From Taudactylus pleione (lineage: Eukaryota; Chordata; Amphibia; Anura; Myobatrachidae), in assembly GCA_031769625.1 (NCBI GenBank), contig JAUIMM010000126.1:4550001-4614000 (forward strand): a stretch of DNA of 64,000 bases, read 5' to 3'. The notes under the pieces were generated by a model, which saw only the letters and a program-made list of their open reading frames with translations, made no database searches and was not told where the DNA came from. How positions within the stretch are numbered: the stretch's first letter is position 1; each line of letters opens with the position of its first letter. A program made the position numbers and the translations under genes. Below, piece after piece: positions 44,031 to 54,607 of this stretch.

Positions 44031-44766
44031 TCAAAGCAGCAGCGACAAGCGTGCGTCTGTCTGTTAAAGGGTGGTGTAACCCTCAAAGTGCGCTCCACAA
44101 ACAATAAAAAAAATCTTATTTTTTTTTCTGTCTTTGTGAAATGTGTGGGCTGTAGCCGCTCCTGCATCCTTAAGGCAGCAGCGACAAGCGTGCGTCTGTC
44201 TGTTAAAGGGTGGTGTAACCCTCAAAGTGCGCTCCACAAGCAATAAAAATTTTCTTTTTTTTTCTGTCTTTGTGATTTGTGTGGGCTGTAGCCGCACTTG
44301 CATCCTCAAAGCAGCAGCGACAAGCGTGCGTCTGTCTGTTAAAGGGTGGTGTAACCCTCAAAGTGCGCTCCACAAACAATAAAAAAATTCTTCTTTTTTT
44401 TCTGTCTTTGTGAATTGTGTGGGCTGTAGCCGCACTTGCATCCTCAAAGCAGCAGCGACAAGCGTGCGTCTGTCTGTTAAAGGGTGGTGTAACCCTCAAA
44501 GTGCTCCAAAAAATAAAAAATATTTTTTTTATGTGTTTGTGACTTGTGCGCGATGTAGCCGCACGTGCAGCAACACAGTAGCAGCGCCAAGCGTGCGCCT
44601 GTGTCATAAGTTAAGGGTCGGTTTGGACATCTGGTCCGGACTGAAGGACGTGCCAACAATTTCTGACAAGTCTACTGTCACTGCATATGATACTGTCCTC
44701 AAAGCAGCAGCGACAAGCGTGCGTCTGTCTGTTAAAGGGTGGTGACATCCTCAAAGTGCGTCTGTT
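44030..44766 (+). repeat. 138-bp array in hAT copy 2, interrupted by a transposase scrap
   Basis: Four full units (about 44030, 44163, 44298, 44440) are followed by a unit of the 160-bp type (44535-44615). Next comes a piece of transposase (GLDIWSGLKD...TISDKSTVTAYDTV, 44627-44698) matching copy 3 at about 22430-22500. A partial unit leads into the C-terminus. Copy 1 has lost this scrap. Confidence 0.85.
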
Positions 44767-45001
44767 AAAGGATTACATCGGTGACAGCATCCAAGTAGGC
44801 ATGTCAGACAGTCCGTACCTGTACTGGCAGGAAAAAGAAGCAATTTGGAGGTCCCTGTACAAACTGGCTCTATTTTACCTGAGTTGCCCCCCCTCCAGTG
44901 TGTACTCCGAAAGAGTGTTTAGTGCAGCCGGGAACCTTGTCAGCAAAAGGCGTAGGAGGTTGCTTCCACAAAATGTGGAGAAGATGATGTTCATAAAATG
45001 A
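44767..45001 (+). pseudogene. hAT C-terminal dimerisation region (copy 2)
   Basis: DYIGDSIQVGMSDSPYLYWQ through CPPSSVYSERVFSAAGNLVS to a TGA at 44999, essentially identical to copy 1. No catalytic domain is attached. The high identity between the two copies indicates a recently active subfamily; divergence could be measured directly. Confidence 0.85.
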
Positions 45002-46272
45002 ATTATCAACTCTTCCAGGGAGACCAGCCTCCAGAACGTACAGAGGGACCTGTGGTTGTGGATTCCAGCGGGGACGAATTAATACTCTGTGAGGATGAGG
45101 ATGTACACAACACTGAAGAGGGTGAGGAATCGGAGGATGAGGACGACATCTTGCCTCCGTAGAGCCAGTTTGTGCAGGGACAGATTAATTGCCAGCTTGT
45201 TTTGTGGGGGCCCAAATGAACCAATCATTTCAGCCACAGTCGTGTGGTAGACCCTGGCGCTGAAATGTTTGGTTTGTTAAAGTGTGCATGTCCTATTTAT
45301 ACAACATAAGGGTGGGTGGGAGGACAATTCCATCTTGCACCTCTTTTTTTTCTTTGAATTATTTACTGTTTGGGGCCTAGTTTTTCAAACTGCCATCCTG
45401 TCTGCCACTGCAGTGTCACTCCTAGATGGACTACGTGTTTGTGCCGCCCACTCGTATCTCTTAGCATAGTCATCCAGCTACCTCGGTGCAAACTTTTGGA
45501 TATAAAAACACTATTGTGAGGTGTGAGGTGTTCAGAATAGACTGGAAATGAGTGGAAATTAAGGTTATTGAGGTTAATAATAGCATAGGAGCAGAAAAAC
45601 ACACAAATTCTGTGATTTTAGCTGTTTTTATGCTTTTTTAAAAAAAAATACAGATCCAAAACACAAAACCCAGAACCCAAAACACGGAAGGGTGGTTTTG
45701 GCAAAACCAATCCAGATCCAAAACACGAAGAAAGATCCAGATCCAAAACCAAAACACAAAACACGAAAAGTGGCTGGTGCACACCCCTAATGCTTACCAA
45801 TCAACTGACCGATATGTCCGACCAGTTGTGATGTCATTGTCGCTGGTTCCTGCGGCCAGCATATGGGTTGATCGGTTGGTTGCCCATATACACAGGCAGA
45901 TGTGTAAAATATACCTTTCGAATGTATCGTATCTGCCATGCTGCAAATCAAACGCAATATATCTATGAACGATGAGGTTCACAGATATATCATGTGTACA
46001 CACCACACGACGGTTGATACGATATATCATTTGTTGGCGGTACGAATGATTTATCATGTTTTGTGTATCCAGCATTAGTCTCACAGGCCAGTATATTGCT
46101 AACATGCCAATATAGCTACACATTTCACCAAGTATAGCCATGACTAAAAGTTTTGAGAATGACACAAGTATTAGTTTTCACAAAGTTTACTGCTTCAGTG
46201 TTTTTAGACTTTTTTGTCAGATGTTACTATGGTATACTAAAGTAAAATTACAAGCATTTCATAAGTGTCTGA

Positions 46273-46936
46273 GGGGTCTATTTACTAAGCAGTGTTAGGA
46301 GACAGAGAGCCTGATTCAGACCCAGTTGCGAGTGCTGAGCACTCGCAACCGGGTCGATGTTTGCCCACTGGGCATGCGCACGATGGAGCCGGCTCCGTCG
46401 TGCGCATGAGTGAAACCCGGCTAGCGACGGGTGCTCCATTGCTCCGGGTGTCGCACCAAAGGGGGCGAGCTGTCGATGGTGATTGACAGCTCGCCCCATT
46501 TGGTAGGCGGGCAGGGGGAGTGGCTGGCCAAACGGAGGTGTTCCTGAAGGAACGCCTGCCGTTTGTGGGCGGCCCCACTGACATCACCAGTGATGTCAGT
46601 GGGAGAGCTTCCGGCTCTATTAGAGCCAGAAGCTCTCTGGAGCTTGCGGCCACAAGAACCTACCACAAGGGTTTCATTGCAAGCCCGATGGTCGCGATGG
46701 TCTTGACCAAAAAAAAAAAACTGCCCTGATTCAGATTGAGCGCTCGTTCAGAGCGTCCATCTCTGAATCAGGCCCAGAGTGAATAGTGATAAGACGGTGA
46801 TAAGGTGCCAGCCAATCAGCTCCCAACTGTCATCTCACAGGCTGTGTTTGAAAAATGACAGTTGGGAGCTGATTGGCTGACACCTTATCACTTTCTTATC
46901 ACTCTGTCTCCTAACACTGCTTAGTAAATAGACCCC
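46273..46936. mobile_element. GGGGTCTATTTACTAAG MITE with an inner MITE
   Basis: Inverted ends GGGGTCTATTTACTAAGCAG. The core holds the palindrome around AGCCAATCAGCTCCCAACTG / CAGTTGGGAGCTGATTGGCT (46811-46880). It is itself interrupted at 46307-46775. It sits in the left arm of Tc1 B. Confidence 0.8.
46307..46775. mobile_element. Hairpin-chain MITE, third level of nesting
   Basis: Ends GAGCCTGATTCAGACCC and CTGAATCAGGCCC, with AGA on each side (46304-46306, 46776-46778). Internal hairpins include GTTGCGAGTGC/GCACTCGCAAC (46325-46350), CATGCGCACGATGGAGCC/GGCTCCGTCGTGCGCATG (46373-46408) and CCCACTGACATCAC/GTGATGTCAGTGGG (46573-46602). Shorter than the copies at 30604 and 49315. Confidence 0.85.
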
Positions 46937-46954
46937 AAAGGCTTTTATTGACAA

Positions 46955-47990
46955 TTATATTAAGTTTATGCAAACAGTCATTATTTGTAGTGTTGACCCT
47001 TCTTTTTCAAGACCTCTGCACCTTGGTATGCTGTCAATCAACTTCTGGGCCACATTCTGACTGATGGCCACCCATTCTTGCCTAATCAATGCTTGGAGTT
47101 TGTCAGAATTATTGGGTTTTTGCTTGTCCTCCCGCCTCTTGAGGATTGACAACATGTTCTCAATGGGATTAAGGTCTGGGGAGTTTCCTGGCAATGGACC
47201 CAAAATTTCGATGTTTTGTTCCCTGTGCCACTTAGTTATCACTTTTGCCTTATGGCAAGGTGCTCCATCATGCTGGAAAAGGCATTGTTCATCACCAAAC
47301 TGTTCTTGGATGGTTGGGAGAAGTTGCTCTTGGAGGATATTTTGGTACCATTCATTATTCATGGCTGTGTTCTTAGGCAAAATTGTGAGTGAACCCACTC
47401 CCTTGGCTGTGAAGCAGCATCACACATAAATGGTCTTAGGATGCTTTACTTTTGGCATGACACAGGACTGATGGCAGCGCTCACCTGTCCTTCTCCGGAC
47501 AAGGGTTTTTCCAGATGCCCCAAACAATATGAAAGGGGACTCATCAGAGAAAATAACTTTTCCCCAGTCCTCAGCAGTCCATTCTCTGTACCTTTTGGAG
47601 AATATCAGTCTGTCCATAATGTTTTTTCTTGGAGAGAAGTGGCTTTTTTGCTGCTCTTTTTGACACCAGGCCATCCTCCAAAAGTCTTTGCCTGACTGTG
47701 CATGAAGATGCACTCACACCTGCCTGCTACCATTCCTGTGCAAGCTCTGCACTGGTGGTGCCCTGATCCCGCATCTGAATCAACTTTAGGAGACAGTGGT
47801 GGCATTTGCTGGACGTTCTTGGGTGCCCTGAAGCCTTCTTCACAACTATTGAACCTCTCTCCTTGAAGTTCTTGATAATCTGATAAATGGTTGATTTAGG
47901 TGCAATCTTACTAGCAGCAATATCCTTGCCTGTTAAGCCCTTTTTGTGCATAGCAATGATGACTGCACATGTTTCATTGCAGATAATCAT
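46955..47990 (-). pseudogene. Tc1-like transposase (element B), few frame breaks
   Basis: Minus strand: the N-terminal paired-like helix-turn-helix starts MIICNETCAVIIAMHKKGLT at 47990 (KDIAASKIAPKSTIYQIIKN recognition helix), then GSIVVKKASGHPRTSSKC. The second frame has KRYREWTAEDWGKVIFSDES (first catalytic Asp in FSDES, about 47535-47595). The third has CLFQHDGAPCHKAKVITKWH (second Asp in QHDGAPCH) and LGPLPGNSPDLNPIENMLSI, with the third catalytic residue E in NPIEN. All three DDE residues are therefore present, though in different frames. Two or three frameshifts disable it. It ends near 46955. Normal family length would be about 340 residues, which matches the span. Confidence 0.88.
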
Positions 47991-48011
47991 TTAACAGAGG
48001 AAGAACAATGA

Positions 48012-48440
48012 TTTCAAGCTCCACCCTCCTATTAAAGCTCCCTCATTTATCAACGAGTTTATAACTCAAAACTAGTGATAAATATCACTATGATAAATGG
48101 TGCTTCAGCCAATCAGCTCCCAACTGTCAACTGTTAGAAAAATGACAGTTGGGAGCTGATTAACTGGAGCACCATTTATCGTAAGAAGTGAAATTTATCA
48201 CTAGTTTTTGAGTGATTCACATTCAAAATGTCCAAATGCACAGGCACGCCTGTGTTTGCCCGTACACCCCCACATAATGGCACTTCCTGTCAATCACTTT
48301 TCTCTGGGTCTGTGTTGCATATGCAAATGAAGTCCCCTACGCAATAGCTACTTCGTGCACTGCGATGTATACGCATGCGCAGAGCTAAAATATCGGCCCG
48401 AGTGCATGTGTTCTTTCCTGTGCATTCCTTACTGAATCAG
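48012..48440. mobile_element. Palindromic MITE insertion in Tc1 B
   Basis: Contains AAACTAGTGATAAAT / ATTTATCACTAGTTT (48068-48206) around the GCTCCCAACTGTCA...TGACAGTTGGGAGC core. It continues to an ACTGAATCAGGCCCTCAG end, as in the GGGCCTGATTCAG family. It interrupts the Tc1 sequence between TATTAAAGCTC and TCAATATGACAG. It may be two elements; borders are approximate. Confidence 0.55.
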
Positions 48441-48586
48441 GCCCTCAGTCAATATGACAGAGTGATCTCCAGCCTTGTCCTCCTCATCACTCTCACCTGC
48501 ATTAACGAGAGATTCACTGACATGATGTCAGCTGGTCCTTTTGTGGCAGGGCTGAAATGCAATGGAAATGTTGTTTTTGGGATTAA

Positions 48587-49195
48587 GGGCCTGATTTAGA
48601 CCTGGTCAATAGCAAGCGTTTGCTCGCTGCTGCCAATGCTCGATAATCTGCGCATGTGTATGCATCGCAGTGCGTGTGCACGAACCACTCATATCGATCG
48701 GGACCCGCTTGCTCACCCTGCAAAGACATCTCAGTGTAATGAGTGACAGGAGAGGCTGTTTGTGGGTGGTAACAGGGGCAGTCCAGTGAAAACAGGGGTG
48801 TGAAGGTGCGAATGCAGGACCGCCTGAGTGTCTCAACACCGTTTCAGAGGCATGCATAATTAACAGGCAGCATCATAGTACACATCACCAGCCTTATTTT
48901 TACACTGAAATCCTTGCAGTGCTTGCGGTAGGGTAGAGGCAACCACAGGCGCTGCTATCGCTTCCGATTGTCCTGATGTACCAATGTTTTAATACACTTC
49001 CTGGAGATGACGTGCGCTAGTGGGCGTCTCACCATACGCTAATGATCGTCTGCATACACAAAGTGATCGCTCGCCAAGACATAGTGGGCGTGCTTATGCC
49101 TTGCCGTGCGATCACCTGTCTTGACGTCACTTAGCTGAATTTGCATATGCAGGGAGCGAGCGGCCGCATCTAGTGAATGGGTCTGAATCAGGCCC
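48587..49195. mobile_element. MITE, GGGCCTGATTCAGA family (sister of 38331)
   Basis: Ends GGGCCTGATTTAGACC and GGGTCTGAATCAGGCCC, with TAA on both sides (48584-48586, 49196-49198). Shares AGTGACAGGAGAGGC, GCATGCATAATTAA and GGAGATGACGTG with 38331-38922. No hairpin chain. Confidence 0.88.
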
Positions 49196-49314
49196 TAAGT
49201 TCATTGTAATGGCAAAGAGGGACTTTGAAATTAAATTCAATTCATCTGATCGCTCTTCATGACATTCTGGAGTATATGCAAATTCCCATCATAAAAGCTT
49301 AAGCAATAGACTTT

Positions 49315-49863
49315 GGGCCTGATTCAGACCCACTCGCGAGCGGCTGTACGCTCGCAAGTGGGTCGATGGTCTGCACTGAGCATGCGCACGACGGAGGGAG
49401 CTCCGTCGTGCGCATGCGCCAGACACGACGAGCGAAGGACTTTCCTTCGCTCGTTGTGTCCGATCAAAGGGGGCGTGCTGTCAATGTTGATTGACAGCAC
49501 GCCCCCTTTGGTGGGCGTGCCGGGGGCGTGCCTCCCTGACGGGGGCGTTCCAACGGGAACGCCTCCCGTCAGAAGCCGGCCCACTGACATCACTAGTGAT
49601 GTCAGTGGGAGTGATTTTGGCTCTGATAGAGCCAAAATCACTCCGGAGCTTGCGGTTGAAAACCTCAACCGCAGGCTCCGGCTCGCAATTTCGATGGTCG
49701 CGATGGTCACGACCATCGCGGCCATCAAAATGCACGCTCGTATAGCCTGTGGGTGGTGACCCACAGCTATACGAGCGTCCAGGAGGACGCTCCATGAAAA
49801 AGGAGCCCGGCCCTCATGCAGAGCGTGCGCTCTGCTCAGAGCGTACGGCTCTGAATGAGGGCC
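49315..49863. mobile_element. Hairpin-chain MITE, inverted near-copy of 30604-31141
   Basis: Ends GGGCCTGATTCAGACCC and CTGAATGAGGGCC, with TTT on both sides (49312-49314, 49864-49866). Hairpins include 49329-49362, 49381-49416 (arms CATGCGCACGACGGAG/CTCCGTCGTGCGCATG), 49430-49457 and 49580-49609. Long open frames on both strands (for example 49324-49983 minus) are by-products of palindromic GC-rich DNA. Confidence 0.88.
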
Positions 49864-50034
49864 TTTGTGAAAACCAATACTTGTGTCATTCTCAAAATTT
49901 TTAGTTATGGCTGTAGTCAATATGCTACCAACAAGCCAATATACCAATATATTATATAGCAAATAGACTAAATAATATAGCACAATTACAAACTACAGTA
50001 TTACTAATTTCCAGGGACAGTCCCTAATTTAAAA

Positions 50035-50381
50035 ATTAACTCAGGCAATTATTTACTACCAGTTATTTATATAGTGCACACATATTCCACAGCGCTTTAC
50101 AGAGAATATTTGTCCATTCACATCTGTCCCTGCCCCAGTGGAGCTTACAATCTATGTTCCCTACCACATGCTTACACACTAGTGTTAATTTTGTTGGGTC
50201 CCAATTAACCTACCAGTATATTTTTGGAGTGTGGGAGGAAACCGGAGCACCCGGAGGAAACCCACGCAAGCACAGGGAGAATATACAAACTCCACACAGT
50301 TAGGGCCGTAGTGGGAACCGAACCCACGACCTTAGTGCTGTGAGGCAGTAATGCTCACCATTACAACGTCTGTGCTGTCCC
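50035..50381 (-). mobile_element. tRNA-derived SINE with L2-like tail
   Basis: Minus strand: a tRNA-like head with an A-box-like GTAATGGTGAGCA (about 50352-50364) and a B box GGTTCGGTTCC (50313-50323), then a body with GTGGGTTTCCTCCGGGTGCT and CCGGTTTCCTCCCACA. The tail AAAGCGCTGTGGAATATG...CACTATATAAATAA resembles the 3' end of the L2-like LINE at 5030-5095. This suggests the SINE borrowed L2 machinery. Confidence 0.8.
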
Positions 50382-50984
50382 TTATATTTCAGAATTGTCT
50401 AACTAAACAATATAATCCTCTCTTTCTGTATGTATTTCCTGTAATCTATCCTTTATAAATTGATATTTATTAAAGAGGGGGATTAAAATACAAAATATAG
50501 CTTGCGATGATTGGATTTTAATGCTCCAAGGCCCATAGGCTTAGTATTGTGCTGATATACTGTATATCTTAATGCATAATGTTGTCATTTAATGTGTACC
50601 TTGCATAATTTGGTGTCTGTAAACAGCCTAAAAAATAATTAATAAAGTCTATATTTTTTTAGTATTGTGCAACATGGCCTACAAAAGCGTTTCTCAGTTA
50701 AAGTGCAAGTGGAAGCTATACAATGCTCCCTATTAAAAGTATTGTATTTTACCCAATCTCAACCACTTCTGAGTTGGTGCAAAATTCAAGTGTGTTTGCA
50801 AAAATGCAATGGATATGCACCTTGCTAAAAAGCAAGGAACACCCTAAAAATACATCTTTGTTTTATTTTAATAATCTTTCCCTGCAAAATAAAAGATTAT
50901 TTTCACATTGATCCACAAAATTAAATAAAATTTTTGCAAGGGTTAGCAAAAAGTGTGCACCCAGGTAGTATACGGGATACTGGT

Positions 50985-51170
50985 GCTCAGGATCCCTGTG
51001 GTCAGAATCCCAACGCCGGCATCCCAGCAGGGTTAGGATAATGACACCTGCCAGTAAGTATCCTGACCAGCCCCTAACCCTCCCTCCCCGCAGCCTATAC
51101 CTAACCTTCCCTCCTGCAGCACAGCCTAAACCTAAGCCCCCCAGTGCCTAACCCTAACCTCCCTCTTCAA
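50985..51170. repeat. ACGGGATACTGGTGCTCAGG repeat, 5' half
   Basis: Starts near TATACGGGATACTGG, then CCTAACCCTCC-type words. The inverted counterpart of its start (GGGATCCTGAGCACCAGC) appears at 59918-59935, so these are halves of one MITE family. Confidence 0.5.
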
Positions 51171-51440
51171 ATATTTAGTGCATAAATCAAAATGTTCTAG
51201 GATTATTATGTAAAAAAGGAGCATACAGTGGATAGAACTGTCCACCATGAGGTCAGGAACGTAGCACTTTGCCAATTTATGATATCCCTCATGCTGTGAT
51301 ATAGCACAAGTGGTCCCTCCATGACCCCATCTCCTATGATGCCAAGGGAGGTCAGTACCTTGCCTGCGTGGATGAAAGGCAGTGATGGTGAGAAGGAACC
51401 ATGAATCCATGGAGGTGGTGTTGTTGTATTATGTATGAGT

Positions 51441-51987
51441 GGGCCTGATTCAGAGCCGGACGCTCTGACCAGAGCGCTCGCTCTGAATCAGGGCCCTCCT
51501 ACCTAAACTTGGAGCGGCCTCTTGGACGCTCGCATAGCTGTGGGTTACCACCCACAGCTTATGCGAGCGTCCATGATGATGGTCGCGATCAAGACCATCG
51601 TGACCATCGGGCTTGCGACGAGCCCCTGCGGTAGGGTCTCGGTGACCGCAAGTCCTGGAGTGATTTTGGCTCTATCAGAGCCAAAATCACTCCCACTGAC
51701 ATCACTAGTGATGTCAGTGGGGCCGGACCCAGATGGTAGGCGTTCTCATGGGAACGCCTCCGTCTGGCAGCCACGCCCCCGGCACGCCCACCAAAGGGGG
51801 CGTGCTGTTAGTCACCATCGACAGCATGCCCCCTTTGGTGCGAGACCCGGAGCGACAGCTTGGCTGTCGCTATGCGGGTCTCGCACATGCGCACGACGGA
51901 GCTCCCTCCATCGTGCGCATGCGCATTAGGGCACCATCGACCCACTTGCGAGCGTCCTGTGCTCTAGAGCAGGTCTGAATTAGGCCC
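51441..51987. mobile_element. Hairpin-chain MITE, divergent copy
   Basis: Ends GGGCCTGATTCAGAGCC and TCTGAATTAGGCCC, with AGT on both sides (51438-51440, 51988-51990). Hairpins at 51526-51570, 51590-51612, 51658-51695, 51694-51722 and 51851-51871 correspond to those of 30604. Several arms differ in sequence but stay complementary. Confidence 0.87.
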
Positions 51988-51990
51988 AGT

Positions 51991-53110
51991 GTGTCTAGCA
52001 GCGAGCGGAGTGGGTTGCTTTTATTGAGTTGGAGACTGCAGCCAGGAGCTGACAAAGAGCTGGCAACCAGTCCATGCAAATGGAAACAACTCACAAAGGA
52101 ATTCTACCAAATCAGTTTGCCCATCTGTAGTAGCTAACCTTAAATTTACTTGGCAGACGACCAGACACACTTGTGTGAATTAAAAAGCATTTGAGGCCCA
52201 GATTTATTTTTTTTTATAAAAGAGTCTTACATTAAAATTGCTTTGCTTTTAGGACAAAACATACAGTATGTAGTGGTTTAATTGTGATAATGTAACAAAA
52301 TAATTCTAGTCATTTATTTGTATAACCCGAAGTACAAACATTGAAATTCAGACTTCTCTAAACAGTTCCTTTCTTATTCCACTTTATTTGCATTCTGTAA
52401 CTGTAAATAACATGCACTGTTCGTGGCTTGTCACCATGTCATGTAACAATTTCACTGCATCTTAAGCATGAGGATTTAGTACACTGACTGACAATGCTCA
52501 TCCTGTCTGAGAGTTTGCAAAGAAAACAATTGAAATATTTGAACTACAATAGGCTTTCCTGCAAGTGGAGCACAATTTGATGAAAACAGAAACTAAATCA
52601 ACAATTTACAAATACAACACTCTCATAGCAAAGCTGGTGTCTACAGTAAAAGGATTAGCATGTAATCACATTTTAAGTACATTATTTTTGAAAGATATTA
52701 TGGATATTACAGGGGATTATTTACTAGATTTTTTACGATTTATGGGAATGAATATAAGAAATATTTGGTTGTTTTGTTCCATTCTCCTCTGCTTTGGGTG
52801 TGGCACATCATTGCTGTAAAAATACCTAAACACAATAAGCCTTTAGCAGGTTTACTAATACTCCATTCTAAAATGCTCAGCTTTATAGTCATTCTTAGCC
52901 ATTCTATGAATCTTTCAGTAGGATGCTCAGAAGCACTTAGCATGTTTTTATGTGTGTGTGTTTTTATTATATGTGCATGTCTTTATATTTGTAAGAACAA
53001 GTGTACCACTGCACAGCTGTGCTCCCAGCTATTTGAAGTTGTTGCATATTTATTAAAAGATACTTAAAATACAAAGTTAAAATATTTGTGACAATTATTG
53101 TGAACACATA
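51991..53110. other. No gene or repeat recognised
   Basis: AT-rich, with short frames (52565-52819, 52765-53067) that lack motifs. Nothing supportable. Confidence 0.6.
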
Positions 53111-54048
53111 GGGCCTGATTCCGACGGATGCGGCGCCAACTGACGGACGCAGTGAAGTGATGGTTTTCATATGTGCATGTGTCTGAGCTGCACTGCGCAT
53201 ATGTCCCATTGGTGTTTGTACAGAGATGCAGTCCAGATTTTCATGCATGGTACCTGAAATATGTTGGATGTTCTTGGGTGGTGATTGGGAGGTAATGGGT
53301 GGGGGGGATGGCTAAGCAGACACACTGACAGTGGGTTCATGAGAAGGGTGCTTGTGGTGCGGTCCGCACCTGGGTGTCACCCTTGGAGGGGGTGACACCA
53401 AAATGCCGTCTTCTCTGCAGTGACAGGAGCCAGGTGCTGCAGTGTAACCTTCTCCTGCAGCACCCAGCTCCTGTCATAGAAGAAGAGCCGACAGTGCAGA
53501 CGGCCCAGTCCCCGGGGGCAGCCCAGCGTCTCCGGTGATGCTGGGCTGCCCCCAGAGTGATATTATTGGGATCCCCCACGAGGCACGCCCCTTTATTTAG
53601 GCCATGCCCCCTTTTTGGCCGGGCATGCCTTCAGCGCGTGGGGGGTATCCAGAGTGCGCACTGGTAGTTACCAGACTCGGTGACGCCTCTGCACATTGAG
53701 ATGGGAGTGTCGCAGGTGTGTCACAGGCATGTGACTGAAAGTAGCTGCATAAATAGATGCTCAACCGCTCACATACTGTAGGAGGCCATACTCAGATGGA
53801 GAAACTGCACCTTCCATGGGGCTGGAGTAAGGTTTGATAAAGCAACTGATGTTCATCTAAAAATGCGCCAAGCAGTATTTCAGCATCTACGGACACTGAC
53901 AGTGGGCATCTTAGTTCTTGCACATTCAGGCACACAGATGTATACCAGTGAAGGGCTTTGTATTGGCATTATTATAAATATGCTGATGTGACTGCAGCAA
54001 AAGACTCAGGGATGGCCGCAACTGCCTCCGACTCAGAATCAGAATCAT
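53111..54048. mobile_element. Possible larger member of the GGGCCTGATTC family
   Basis: Left end GGGCCTGATTCCGACGGATG is clear. The right counterpart CTCCGACTCAGAATCAG near 54028-54044 is degraded and no clean flanking duplication is seen. GC-rich sequence with GGGTGTCACCC/GGGTGACACC inverted words (53370-53400) may be a further insertion. Confidence 0.4.
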
Positions 54049-54602
54049 AATGAATGTGAATACAAAATAAGAGGCCATTTTGTCAGACTAGCATCCATAT
54101 AACTCCTCATTAGATATATTCCTCATGTACAGTACAGTAGATAGCTCCAATCACTGACAGGTTGTTACATGAATATCAGTAGCAATGCATTCTGCTGCAA
54201 TCAATACAAAATCCTGCATTTAGGGAGTACAATGGATTACAAGGTAATCATGTTTTCTGAGGTTTCTTTTTTAGGAACACCTTGAAAAAGAAGCCTCTTT
54301 AAGGTGTATTGGTGGATATCAAGGGAGTCTGACCAACTTGTCTGACCTCCTCAACATCAGTTGTGTATACACAGCATCTTTTCTTTTTGAAAAGAACTGA
54401 AAGATTTTCTGTTTCCAGTGACATTCTGGTAGTGGGACAGTGTCTTCCTTGAGGGATATATTCCTTGATATATATTTTAATATTCAAAAGTATTGAGGAT
54501 AATGCAGTAGAGGTGCTTTTTCATAATTTTTGATGACATACTCTGGTCTGGGAACATAAATCATTTGAGAAGACATAACTGAAATCAAAGATAGATATAG
54601 CT
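54049..54602. other. No gene or repeat recognised
   Basis: The 5' flank of the LTR element. A 62-codon minus frame at 54299-54487 has no motif. Confidence 0.6.
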
Positions 54603-54607
54603 GCAGT

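Larger units (their letters stand above)
41971..45789 (+). mobile_element. hAT transposon copy 2 with perfect 8-bp target duplication
   Basis: Starts TAGGGGTGAGCAGG and ends in CACCCCTA, flanked by ATGCTTAC on both sides (41963-41970 and 45790-45797). Same plan as copy 1: TATA promoter, 160-bp satellite, transposase N-terminus, 138-bp array, hAT C-terminus, CCAAAACAC-rich end. It is shorter mainly because it has 6 instead of 13 canonical satellite units. It retains one extra transposase scrap at 44627-44698. Confidence 0.92.
41945..46077. mobile_element. MITE that hosts hAT copy 2
   Basis: Left GGCTGTGCATACACATGCTT and inverted right end AATGCTGGATACACAAAAC flank CGATATGT / ACGATATATC words. 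hAT copy 2 splits it at ATGCTTAC; without that insert the MITE would be roughly 300 bp. Terminal match is imperfect, so borders are approximate. Confidence 0.45.
46135..49913 (-). mobile_element. Tc1-like transposon B with at least four nested insertions
   Basis: Left terminus TAGCCATGACTAAAAGTTTT and inverted right terminus CAGCCATAACTAAAAATTTT are flanked by TA (46133-46134 and 49914-49915). The GAGAATGACACAAGTATT word follows in both. Insertions are 46273-46936 (itself containing 46307-46775), about 48012-48440, 48587-49195 and 49315-49863. The stripped element would be about 1.6 kb, normal for Tc1. Transposase lies on the minus strand. Confidence 0.88.

Noticed and set aside
49324..49983. 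219-codon minus-strand open frame (and similar frames at 30666-31182 and 51522-51929)
   Set aside because: Lies across a hairpin-chain MITE. Palindromic GC-rich DNA gives long frames on both strands, and the frame crosses the element border into unrelated sequence.
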